Assembly: GCF_000972845.2 (NCBI RefSeq)
Contig: NC_040016.1
Location: 10,312,701 to 10,376,700, forward strand
Length of the DNA stretch: 64,000 nucleotides
Direction of reading: 5' to 3'
Source: Larimichthys crocea
Lineage: Eukaryota; Chordata; Actinopteri; Sciaenidae
Under the pieces are notes generated by a model, which saw only the letters and a program-made list of their open reading frames with translations, was not told where the DNA came from and did no database searches. The position numbers were made by a program, and so were the translations under genes. Positions 1 to 11,700 of the stretch are shown piece by piece (the first letter of the stretch is position 1; each line of letters starts with the position of its first letter).

Positions 1-1507
1 AGGTGTGTCCGAGAAGGATATAACAAAGCCGCTGGAAGCAAAGAGGCCACACTCTCCTATTTCTAAAGATGGAATGATGGGGATCCGACAATCTGTGCAA
101 GCAATGGCCTCTCCGCAGAGAGTTCAGCTAATAACACCAGGACCAAGTGGCTCATTCTCAGAGTATTCAGGCATGTACTCAAACCCAAGGAGTATCCATT
201 CTCAAATACCAGAGACATCGCCTGTTGGACTTAACCAGCCACCGCTGAGTGTCACACCAACCATGGTGAGTTCACTGCATTACCATTCTTGTTCATTAGG
301 TAGCCTATACTTGGCTTAAACCAGTGCAGTCTAATACAACAGTCCTGCAATAAATCCAACCTTCATGAAGGTTATTATGTTCAGTTTTTATTTAAAGAGA
401 GGTGTTTAGAGGTGTATTTAGCTTCATTTTCAAAGCTGTTGTTAAATTGGTCCCACTAAACTCAGAGGGTTTTCTAATCAGTCTAAACCAAACAACAAAC
501 ACACAAACTGTTTTCTCGAATCCTTAGGGTGCGGACCTCCAGGCAAAACCAGATGGCAAGATGACGCAACCTGTTAATATGGTGCAGTTGCTTACGGTAA
601 GAGAAACCTAAAACAACAATTTAAATTGTGTTCAGGGATGTTGGTCTAAACAAGAAGTTGCTTTGTCTGACATATTTGTCTTTATTTTCTCTTGCATTTA
701 AACAGAAATACCCTATTGTGTGGCAAGGCCTGCTGGCACTGAAGAATGACACAGCTGCAGTCCAGTTGCATTTTGTCTGTGGTAACAAAGCTTTGGCTCA
801 TCGATCGCTGCCTCTACAAGAAGGAGGCGCATTGCTTAGGATTGTCCAGAGAATGAGACTAGAGGCATCACAACTGGAGAGTGTAGCCCGAAGAATGACG
901 GTACGTGTCTTTGGTGTGATCCCCACTGAATAATTATTAATTAAATGGAGTCTAGTGACAACATTTGCCTTTTTTTTTTTCCCTCTGCAGGGGGACAGTG
1001 ACTTCTGTCTTCTCCTTGCTCTGCCATGTGGACGAGATCAAGATGATGTCCTGAACCAAACTCAAGCGCTTAAGGCCGCTTTCATTAACTACTTGCAGAC
1101 AAAGTTGGCTGCTGGTATCATCAATATTCCTAACCCAGGCTCCAATCAGGTGAGACATTGTTGGTATTTGATATAATACTTGTATTATTCATGTGCGTTT
1201 CCAACTCAGAGCTGGTGAGCAGACTAAGTCACTAAGTCAAAACTAACAAACCCACCACATTTTGGCTCAACGTATATATATTCATATAAGCCTGGTTTGA
1301 CTTGACACCCTTCTGGTATTGAGTTTCAAGTTGGTTACGTCACATGTGTAACTGATGTTTTTTCTGTTTTTTCAGCCTGCCTATGTGCTACAGATTTTCC
1401 CGCCGTGCGAGTTTTCAGAGAGCCACTTATCCCAGCTCGCCCCCGACCTTCTCAACAGGATCTCCAGCATCTCACCACACCTCATGATTGTCATCACCTC
1501 TGTGTAA
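1..1507 (+). CDS. spen: SPEN C-terminal part with SPOC domain (partial)
   Basis: This is the 3' end of a SPEN (SHARP/MINT) transcriptional co-repressor gene. Coding pieces are 1-265, 528-596, 706-900, 991-1149 and 1376-1507 (TAA at 1505-1507). All joins are phase 0 with GT-AG borders. Exon 1 continues upstream or begins within the first few bases, so the apparent first codon of the open frame is not a real start. The last three exons encode the SPOC domain, with YPIVWQGLLALKND at its start, then LLLALPCGRDQDDV, NPGSNQPAYVLQIFPPCEF and a terminal HLMIVITSV, which closely matches vertebrate SPEN. In this family SPOC binds phosphorylated partners such as SMRT/NCoR and Ser5-phospho Pol II CTD in the nucleus. 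The stretch before it is a low-complexity Ser/Pro linker. The RRM half lies outside the window. The family call is firm; which teleost copy is not known. Confidence 0.95.
331..420. repeat. dispersed repeat fragment in SPEN intron
   Basis: The intron segment contains a CAGTGCAGTCTAATACAACA-type stretch, a short inverted repeat around CTTCATGAAGG, and a TTATGTTCAGTTTTTATTT run. A related stretch sits at about 14990-15065 (TCCAATACAAC, then TGTAAATAAATT and TAATGTTCAG). I infer a dispersed fish repeat shared by the two sites. No family name can be assigned from the sequence alone. Confidence 0.4.
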
Positions 1508-2369
1508 CCTTCACTGCTGGGAACTGTGAATGGATGTTCTTGCTGATGAACCTCAGGAAACCAGAGGAATATGAGAATTTGTTTGTTTTTTTCCTGGACA
1601 CAGTGGGAATGTGTGGGATGTACCCTATCTATTTTTGCTTTTTTTTCCCTCCTCATCAGTCTTTTTCTTTTGTCACTCTGGTATTTTTGTCCTTCTCAAA
1701 TGAACTCAGGGATGGACCAAACCAGAATCAGTCTTATTTGACCATTTCTCTGCTGTATTTCTATTTATTGGAGTTTAATTTTAATGTTCGGAGATGCTCT
1801 GAAGAAAAATCAGGATGTTTGAAGAACAAGAATGAGTGACTATCTGGGTGGCCTTTTTTCTTTCATCTGTCTTTTATTGATTGTCATGTTCATTTTTTTT
1901 TTCACAAGAGAGGATCATAGAAGCTGTTGTACCCCAATGGCTAAAAAGACATTTCAACATATTATTTTAAATAATTATGTACAGACTTCCTCGCCAGGCT
2001 TTCTTTAGAGGAGGAAGAAATAACTTGTAAAACTATGGAGAACCTGTAGAGGACCACGCTCGTTTAACAGCTCCTTTAATTCCACCAGCTCTGCTCATTT
2101 TCTCACACTACTGAAGCAGTTACACCTGCCTTTGCGTTGAACAAGCTACAGTATGATTTGGGAGTTTTTGAATACAGGACTTTGTAAATATTTTAAATAT
2201 TTAAACTTGGACAACTTGACAGAGACTCGAACTCTGGGACATAACAGAACGCAGAGTGTGGAAATTTAGATGGATATCCTTGATTTTTGGGTGTAAATAC
2301 TTGTAACACAAGAAGGTTGGCAAACTCCCGTGCGGAGTCTGCTGATGGCACTTCATATTTTGTAACTCA

Positions 2370-2375
2370 AATAAA
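2370..2375 (+). terminator. SPEN poly(A) signal
   Basis: A canonical AATAAA lies about 860 bases after the SPEN stop, ending a plausible 3' UTR (1508 to about 2395). No other coding signal lies between the stop and this site. It points toward the opposite-strand prkar2a signal 40 bases further on. Confidence 0.65.
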
Positions 2376-2414
2376 ACAAACTCCAGAAAACTTGAATATT
2401 TAAGAGATAATTCA

Positions 2415-2420
2415 TTTATT
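2415..2420 (-). terminator. prkar2a poly(A) signal (minus strand)
   Basis: TTTATT on the plus strand reads AATAAA on the minus strand. It lies about 910 bases beyond the prkar2a stop at 3329, so the 3' UTR would be about 2395-3328. The two cleavage sites of SPEN and prkar2a would nearly coincide. The exact site is inferred. Confidence 0.5.
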
Positions 2421-3328
2421 TTTTTGTCGTGTGCTTGGCAAGAATGTTTTTTTTTTTTTTTTACTCGCTTTAATACTCAGGACATGCCATTTTAAAAACC
2501 AGGTTACACTTAACATTTCACACCATACTGACCAATACCATAACAGCAACATTGAACAATAGTTATAAAATACTTGCTCTTAGGAAAACATGATTATAAG
2601 ATGTCATTTTCACATTTTAGTTTTTTAACTTTTTAAACACTAAACCACGGGATGACTGCATGTGTGCTGTATAAAGTCTTTTGTGGCTCCAGAGGGAGCT
2701 GCGTAATGTCTCCTAAATTTCAAAAGTCTGAAAATTTAAAAACCTGAGAGGTGTGTGTGAATTACAAAGAAGTGAGTTTACCACACATCTGTAGCCATGT
2801 CCTCATCTCAGCTTGAGGCTACGAACATAACACACCCATATCTGGGTAATGTAGGTGTGATATCTCTGCTTCTGCCACGTTAATATTTGATAATATACTT
2901 TTAAAAAACTGTCCATTGTGAGTCAGAGAGTGTGAAAGGAATACAATGCTACATCAGTGACGTACTCACACATTGAAGATGGTGTTTAGTTCAACTTTCA
3001 GTGCGACAGTGAGCATGCCCAAAACCAGGATCATTAGAGCGAAGTAGCTACATAAAATGTGCCCATTATTAATTGTCCTGCTGTGACACGTCAAAATATC
3101 ACAGCTACAGTATAAAAGGAGACTTATTCAGCTAAGGTTAAGTGACAGTATGATGGGCTGTCAGTACTGGACTGATTAACTGAAGCTCACCCTCTGACTG
3201 ACTGACTGCTTGGTATATTTAAGCACAACCCTTACTGCTGTCCATATCGGGATTGTTGCACAAGAAAACACAATGTATCCTATAAGTTGTACAAAGAACA
3301 GTACACTACTTAAAAATGACTTAATGTC

Positions 3329-6300
3329 TCAGTGTTTTAAATCTACACTAGAGCCAAACAGTGCCACCAGCTGGTCTTCATACTGGGAAATGTTCCTCTT
3401 CATGATGTCCATGCAGGGTCCCAGCAAACGCTCAAAAGCCTGAATGTCAATTACTGAAAGAAAAAGAAGTTAAATTAAGATTACATCATCGCATAACATG
3501 TTTGTTTTCCCCTCTCCTGCCTAATGACAAAAGTGTTTTGTCATGTAACAGACAGCCTTGAATTTAAGAGAGTGCTTTGAGGTCTGCTACAGGGTGTTTC
3601 TATATATAAACTTTTTAAACAGTATTTTTTATAAAACCTTTAAATTATGAGGGTCAGTGAGGATCATATAATCACAGTGAAACAGGAGGAATACAGATCA
3701 ACTGATTTTCCTGGCTCTGTCGAACCTGAAGCTCTTTAAATAAACTGTACCGCTTCAGTCTTGTAAATGGAAATCAAGAAATCATCAGCTCCTTAAAGTT
3801 TATCTGACTTCTGTGTCGAGAAGTCAAAACTTCCCTCTTCAGTTACTGAGCAGGAAGCATTTTTGTGGTCTTCATACCTGCCAAATGAACAGCGACAGCA
3901 GGTCTTACAGGTTATTTTGACGACCTCATCATCCCATAGGTGGCCTGTCACAGCCGGAGGACGATGCAGATTGATCTTGTTTCAGGATATTGCCACAAAA
4001 ATAACATTTGTAGGAGTTGTAGTCGGTGTTTGTTTACTCTGTAGTCTCGTCGCTTTGCTGCTTGGATGGCAGGCATCAAACCTGTCGTGTTAAACTACAC
4101 GACACTGCTGTGTGAAATCAACTGTCAGTAAATGCCATGCAGGGTGTCAACTGCTTATCAGCCACAATACAGCCCTTCCTATCCTCAGTCATACATACAT
4201 AAAGTTTAGATTGCCCATGGATTGGACTGGGGCAGCTGGGATTCAGTAAATGTACCCTCCAGTTACTACACGACCTGCTTTACCACCTGTAAAGCTGTGC
4301 CACAATCATTTTCAACTGACCTCCAACAATTTAATTTGTGTTTTATTTATTGTTTTATAGTTTTAAATTAATTTTGCAGGTTAAAAAGAACTCTGAAGTC
4401 CTAAAGACATTTCTGTTGTACACCAATATAGTACAATAAATTGTGTTTAAATGTTTAGCTCTATGTACTACAGTATCTGTAGCCTCATGTTATTATTTGT
4501 TTAAGTGCTTGGACACGTTTAATGTGTACTGACAGCTTTGTGCTGTACTCCTTCTGAGCCTGTTTGCTGTGCAGAAAAGCATTTAGGTCAATATATTAAT
4601 GAAGTTACAGCTGCTCTGCTCAGCCCATCTCTCAGTTTGGAGACACACATATTGATCCCGCTGCTGTGTGATGTCCACAGCTTTTATTGTACGTTTGTTT
4701 GGTCAGCGTGAGCGTTTATCTTACAGATAGAAGTGTGATATTTGGTCTTGAGTTACTGTAATTGTCCTGCACCATCCTTCCTATGTTTAACAGCACAACC
4801 AGAGTAACTTGATGGTGCTGTTACTCCTGAAACAAAGAAAGATAAAGACTGGCATCTTGAACATACCTAAACATTTGGTTTCTCCCACAGCGTACACTGA
4901 TGCTGCACGAGGTTTGTTGGTGACCAGAGCCAGCTCTCCAAAATACTGCCCTCTAGAGCATCGAGCCACCTCGACCTCTGTGTTATCCTGCTGGCCTGCC
5001 TTTGTCTGTAACAGACACAAAGTGGACCTGTGAGTACTGTACATTAACATCACGCATGACTAGCAACTACAAGTCGAATGCACAAATAAAAGAGCAGAAA
5101 TAAAACTGTTACATCGACTCTTTTCATAATACTAGAGACTGTACGTACTTTGCTTTTTATCATTATCTTCACCTCTCCTGATTCCACAATGTAGAAACAG
5201 TCGGCCTCTTCCCCCTGCAAGCACAGGTAGCTGTGAGACACCACATTAATGAAGTCCAACCTGTTATATTCATGCAAAAGCAGTCAAAGATACAAAGACA
5301 CAAGCAGTGTTACCTGTGCTATTATGCGCTCTCCATCTTTAAACACTCGGGCTCCCAAAACATCTACGATCTTCATTCTCTCAGAGAGCTGATAACACAG
5401 AAAATGAAGACGTAACAAATGCAAAATACAACAATCTGAATAAACATCCACCTATTCCACTGTATGATTGTTTTGTACAGAGTTTGTGTTTCTAATACGA
5501 ACCTCAAGAGACTTCAGAAGAGGAACACACTCGATGAAGGCCTCGTACAGCCTCCTCTTTTTTGCATTATTTTTAACAATCAGTCTGTGAAATGTGGCTC
5601 GATCCTGAAAGGAAAAAAGGAAGATTTAAGTTGTCTGTAGTTTGCAGAAAAAAACTGAGCATCATCATCCTTTGTCAGACTCACCAGGCCCCACAGGGCA
5701 CCTTCCTGCGTTGCAACGATTGTAGCAGCTCGCGGCGTGTTGTACATGAGGGCCAGCTCACCAAAACTACCCTTATTGTCATACTTTCCAACGCACACAC
5801 TCACTCCATCCTTCTGCACAAAAATATCATACACACCCCTGGAAATTATATGACACACACAGAGACATGGAGTAGAAGTCAGTATAAGACACTCAATGTC
5901 TCTCAAAAATCAGAAATCATTTTTGAAACTCACTTCTCTATCACGTAGAAATTGTCTCCATCATCTCCTTGGTCAATGATGTGTTCCTGAGGTTTGACCA
6001 GCACCTCAAACATGGCGTCCAAAACCTCAGAGAACTGCTCCTGAAGGACATCAGGCGAGGCAAGTTTACGCGTAAAACACAGTGCTTCACATAAAATATT
6101 AAAAAAAGGCTTTAATTCAAAATATAAAAAAATGAAACACAAGGTTTTTAATGTATGTAGTGAAACAGATGATAAAACAAATTAAAGAGGACAGTATAAG
6201 ATATTTAATTTAATAAAACAAAATAAACGGAGGTAAGTGGAGCAGATTCAAGTTTTCAAGAGATTTGTTGAAGGTGCAGCATGAAAACTGAATGCTGCTT

Positions 6301-7283
6301 CTCTATTTCAGTTTCCCTAAACCATTCAGCACTTTGTAAACCCACAGTATTATTTTAAAGTCAACGTGTTTTCACACAGGAAACCAGTGCAAAAATAACC
6401 TTGAGATTTGAGAGAAGTGCTTCAGCTGCCTGTTGTACATCCACATTAGGTGCTTGTGTCTGTGTGTGCGTGTATAAAAGTTCAAACGTCTAAAAAAAAG
6501 AAGAAAACAGTCATCATGAAAAACACAACCAGTCATTTCCTCCCTTCCTGTAGGAGCTCGTTTGTGCTCTTGTACCTGCTCCAGTGTTTTAAACAGTAAA
6601 ATGTCTCTGCAGGCATCCTGAAGTCGGCGCCGTTGCTCGTCCGTTTTAGGATGCACGACCCGAAGCTCTGCGTCATCATCATCGTCATCATCGGGGTTGT
6701 AGGCCTCTGCACAAACTGCAGCAGGACAAATATATTCAGATACTGAGCTGTGGTCACTGTGTGTACTGTATTAACATTCACTGCACGTTGTTCCATTTAC
6801 TGACCTGAAACTCTACGGTTGTATTTACAGGCAGTGGGCTCTGCAGAGAAAGAACAGGTGAATTAAAATAGATTTGTGTGGTGTTGTTTCTCCTCCTCGT
6901 CTCTACAGCGAGCACACTTTCTCAGCAGTAACGCATTTTTTGGAAACTTCAGCCTGTTGACAGTTTCCATTTCCTTTATGAAACATCTACAGATACTTAA
7001 ACAAACACTAAATAATGTAATAACACTCACTAACAATGTCCTCTTCCTCTTCTTCATCATCCTTGTTGGGCTTATTTGGCTTTGCTTCAAAGCTCACTCC
7101 TTTCCGTGCAGGTCTGGCACTCCGTTTCTTGGCTTTCGGATCCTTTCTCTGGACTTCCAGAGTTCGTGTAAAATGCTGCACAGCAAACTCAACAAGGTCT
7201 GCCGGCCTGCGGCGAAGCACCTCCACTGTGTATCCCTGCAGCAGCTCTCTCAAACCAGCTGGTATCTCAACAGCACTCATCAT
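3329..7283 (-). CDS. prkar2a: cAMP-dependent protein kinase type II-alpha regulatory subunit
   Basis: Ten coding exons in minus-strand order: 7031-7283, 6805-6840, 6576-6715, 5934-6040, 5685-5838, 5503-5604, 5314-5388, 5149-5214, 4867-5005, 3329-3453. They total 398 aa (human RII-alpha has 404). The N-terminal dimerisation/docking helix reads [18 protein letters not shown], which anchors PKA to AKAPs. The 36-base exon carries the autophosphorylation pseudosubstrate RRVS, followed by an unusually acidic NPDDDDDDD run. The two cAMP-binding domains show phosphate-binding cassettes [14 protein letters not shown] and [14 protein letters not shown] with their arginines intact. The last exon encodes [19 protein letters not shown] and ends [11 protein letters not shown], closer to RII-alpha than RII-beta. 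The next gene is slc25a20, PRKAR2A's neighbour in human 3p21.31, which supports the alpha call. Two tandem ATGs are possible at 7281-7283 and 7278-7280. Confidence 0.93.
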
Positions 7284-8716
7284 TTAGGTTCAGAGGTCAC
7301 AGGCTGAAGTTTGAGAGTTAACAATTAACCACAAAATCATCAAATCTCAGCATCAGCTTGTCCCACGGGTTTGATGAACATACAGGGAGCAGCCTGACTC
7401 CTCCTCCTCTCTCTCGTCCCACTCTCTGTAACATGGAGCAGCTCATTGATTTCTTTATCTAGCACGGCCTGTCGGAAAGTATTGACCAGGATTCCTCACA
7501 TCAGAAGTAATTAAAGGCTGTCTGATGGATTATGCCTCACAACTTGATGAGCAAAAACAGACAGAGAGAGAGAGACAGAGGCCTGCAGGAGACACCATCA
7601 TGGTTAAAAATAAAGTGCACAAAAGACTTCCTATAGAGGAGTTTAAACTATGAAACCATCTCAAAACCTTATACAGTAGGGGTAAAAAGGGTAAAAGTGT
7701 AGACGGGTGGGGTAAACTGAAAGAGAAGAAATGGTGTGACGTACAACAGAAAACACAAAGCTGAACACAAGAGAGAGATTTTATTGGAAAAACCTCATCA
7801 CACTCAAATTCAAAAGACTCATTACATATAATCAGCAGCTGCTGGAGACTGAATCTGTTACCATTTGGTTTGCCAATTATGAAGTCCTTTCTGGCAGAGC
7901 GTCAGAAAGATTTGCAGAAAAAGCACCAATTAAAAAAAAAAATCCCATTTTAACGTGAAACCTATGATTGAATTAGCATTATTTATTCAGCTTTATCATG
8001 GAAAGAATAACTGCCTCCATTTGCTACTGCATAAATTATCATTAGATTATTATCCCTCGTTGCAACCACGTTAGGGCATCGACTACGGTGATTACACGCG
8101 GCAAAATAAAAAGAGAGAAAGAGAGAAGTGTTGTTTCTTAATTTGGATTCGGCTTTTTATTTTTATCTATACATGCTGACATTCACGTACCGTTCAATAA
8201 ATCTCATTATGACTACTCTCACGATTTCACATTTAAAAAACACAAAAGTGTAGTAGTAGTGTGGCCACACAGGAAGCAGCAGACAGTTTGGTGTGTATTG
8301 CTGAGAGACTGAACACATACAGTAAACAAAAGTGCACCTTTTCCCTGATATGCACACCTGCTCGTGGATAACAAAAAGGTAAGGCACGGCATGTTCAGGT
8401 CACTCCTTTTCTTATATAAAAAACAAACAAAGAAATTAAAAATCAACAAAAGGAGTGAGAACAATCGACTGTCTGCGTATGTGTGTGTGTGTGTGTGTTG
8501 TTGTACTGGCACAGGAGTCATCACGACATCTCAGCAGCTCTGAATGATCCACGTGCTCTGAAGTTATCACACAGGATCAGAAATAATCATTATTGGAGAA
8601 TTGTTAAAATCGATTGCTGTTGTTTGATTCGCTGTGTGTTTGTACTGCTAACAACTCTGTTGTGGTCAAGAGTTTCTGTTCCTGGGAATCACATATGAGG
8701 CAACGTGGAGTCTTCA
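7284..8716. other. prkar2a 5' flank and slc25a20 3' UTR region
   Basis: No protein-coding exon is recognised here. The segment holds the upstream flank of prkar2a and the 3' UTR of slc25a20. Two minus-strand AATAAA candidates for slc25a20 are at 8156-8161 and 7780-7785. A short (GT)n run lies near 8478-8500. The rest is AT-rich and unremarkable. Confidence 0.5.
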
Positions 8717-11700
8717 TCACAGGTCCGGCGCTAACCAGTTCAAGAACTTCATTGCACACTCGAATCCTAAGAAGCAAGCCTGGAAAAACAGACAAGATGC
8801 ACACTGTTTAGTTTGTTTGTCACCGTGATGACATTAATAGTGAAGAATTTTAAATGTTTAAAACCGTGATGACATTAATAGTGAAGAATTTTAAATGTTT
8901 AAACTATTTTTTTAACATTTTTATAATCACAGTAGTTGCTGTAAAAAGTATTTTTGATTAACCCGTGTTACCGAGCTGAAGTATAAGTGAAGTGTACTCA
9001 CAGCGTTTGCAGGAAAAGCTCTAAGCATGACAGCATTGAAGCCTTTGTACAGAGAAGCCACGCCTTCCTCCCTGATCAGCTCCCGCAGAACGTCCCGGAA
9101 ACCGTTGGGATACTTTCCTTCAGGAGCTGGAGGGAGCGACACGAAACAAAACTCAGTCACGCTTTTTAAAGAGACAAACATGCTTGTAAAAGAAACATGG
9201 ATGAGACAAGACACTTCTACTTTTATTCTTAAATAAAGACACTTCTTTAGTTCTCCTGACTGGTGTGGATCAATTTCCATTGACTCGGTTCTTCTAGCTC
9301 TTATATTACCTGGACGTTGGAGAATTCATCTTTTTTTCAGTATCCTTCATTTAAGTAAGATGAAATAGTGGCATTTAAGGGGTGTAGTTGCTGATTCTCA
9401 CCTCACGCTCTCCTTCGTAATGTTAAGGGAAAACTATGGTGGCCACCAAACACACAAAAAACATACAGGCCCCGTCTAGAGTCAGTGTTTAGTTTGTTCA
9501 TTTTTGGGAAGAAACATGGTGGATTCATGGTGTCTGTAGATATATGTCTCATAACACGTAACAATTCTTATTTTAGGTTTACACTAACAAAAACATGGTT
9601 ATTATTCTGTAAATAGAGCTTACTAAATTTGACACACTGGACCTTTAATGAATGAATCAAGGGAAAAGATGTCCAACAAGTAATATAGACAGTCTTCGGA
9701 TTAAATGTATCAGCAGTCTATCAACTGGATGCAGTTTTTCCAGACTTGAAATAACAAAGAAATGTTAAGTGCCTAAAAAAACTGTGAAATCTAACAACAA
9801 ACCTGTTTGGAAACGAGACTTGAGTACATCGGCTGGAATTGCGACAGCCCAGTTAAAGATCCCGGCCATTCCTCCAGCAAACAGCACGCTGGGAACGCTG
9901 AGCTCGCTATGGCTGCAGGAAAAACACCACAGGTTCAACTTTTCTTTTCTTTTTTTTTTAACAATATAACAGACAGTTATGTTATATAGTTCAGAAAAGA
10001 GGAAACATTCACCTTTTACCCGGTGGTGTGAGGAGGTTCTTCAACCACTCGTAAGATGTGAAGTACATCCCACTCGCTGGAACGTCTGAGTCACAGAACA
10101 TGAAATGTGGTCACATTTAAATGACCAGTAACTAAATGCATAAACGAAAGTGGTTTAATATAAACTTAGCTACTGAAAGCATTACAGAGCGACCTTTGTG
10201 TACACCGTGTGTTGGCTACGCAAGAACATGCAGACACATTGACAGAGACACTGTGATAACAACCCTGCAGGGTAGACAAAATAATGAGAACACCATTTTG
10301 ATACAATCCCTCTGTTTTTTTGTGTTGACAGTGAGTTAGCTTCAGGATTGTAACATTTTGGGTAATTTAATCTTGAGGTTTTATTTCTACTCATAGGCTT
10401 GTTTTGTTTTTTTCTTCTGGTGTTACATTTAAGCTTCCGTATCTGGAAAAACAGAACAAACAAATTAAGTTATAGTGTTACATTACTCCCCTCTTTCCTA
10501 AACCAATTCTTTCAAAAATACTGGCACAGGAAATGCATTCCACATGTTTGTTAAAGACCTCATGAGTTTTAGTGAACACAAACAGTTACTTTGGTCATCT
10601 GACGTAAAACTCCACAGGGCAAGTGCCTTTTTCACAAATTGTTCTCATTATTTTACCCGTTATAAAAGTCAAACTTAACAGCCAGTTGTGCCGCCAGAGT
10701 ACAGAAGTACCTCTCATGAGAGTCAGAGCGGTGCCTTTGTAGATTCCTCTGATGCCTGACTCTCTATACAGCTGTTTGACACAGTCCATGGGTCCCGCAT
10801 ACTTCACCGTTCCTGTGGTTGCCTGGGCCTGCACACGTAGAAACACACAATTATTTTACCCTCGCTGTCCCAAATAACAACCGTGAGCTGTATATCCGTA
10901 CAAACACATAACCTCTGACCTGTAGGAGGCATTTTATACGCTCTCCAGGAGCCATGATGGCCGTGGTGAACACACCAGACAACATCCCTGCAGCAAACAG
11001 CTGTGGATACCTGTAGGACACAGTGTTATTACATATGGTCATCCTCAGAGAGTCAAGCCACCTACGGCAGAGCAATCACCTACGTAAGGATATCATCAGG
11101 AGTCCTCTGCTGTAGTTTCTTGCCCAGTCCGAATCCAAAGAAACAGACGGCAAACATGGGTGTGACTCCAATGATGGGAGCTGCCATGCCTTTGTAGAGT
11201 CCTTTCACACCCTGTGAGGGAAGAAGGCAACGAGGAAACATCGGCATGAGGAGAAGACATTTTAAATCATGTTTTATCTAATTTATATTTAAGAGATACG
11301 GCGACATGCATCCTCACCTCTTTGGCTAAAGTCTTTTTAAAACAATCAATTGTTCCGGCATAGATGAGGCTCTCTCCAGGTTTGGGCTTGGGCTGAGTCT
11401 GTAAGCGCACCTGAGAGAAGAGAGAAGAAAGAATCAAAGCTCCAGCCATAAAAAATGTTTTTCAGAGTTTGATGTGGAAGAACAATGGTTATAGATGTTG
11501 ATAGTAAGATTATAGTCTGAGGAGAAATGCTGGTTTCACAAACATTTGTTTGTCTCGCAGTGGTATAATAAAAAAAGAAGAAAACATCTCGTATGCAGAT
11601 GTGCTTGAGGGGATTTACATGTTGTTTTGGGAGTTTTTAATTTTCCTGATTTTCTACCGTTGGTTTATGTTCCACTAAAAAAAAAGAAATCTCAACTCAA

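Noticed and set aside
7020..7307. Serine-rich plus-strand frames opposite prkar2a exon 1
   Set aside because: They are the complement of the acidic Glu-run codons of prkar2a. There is no independent evidence of coding.
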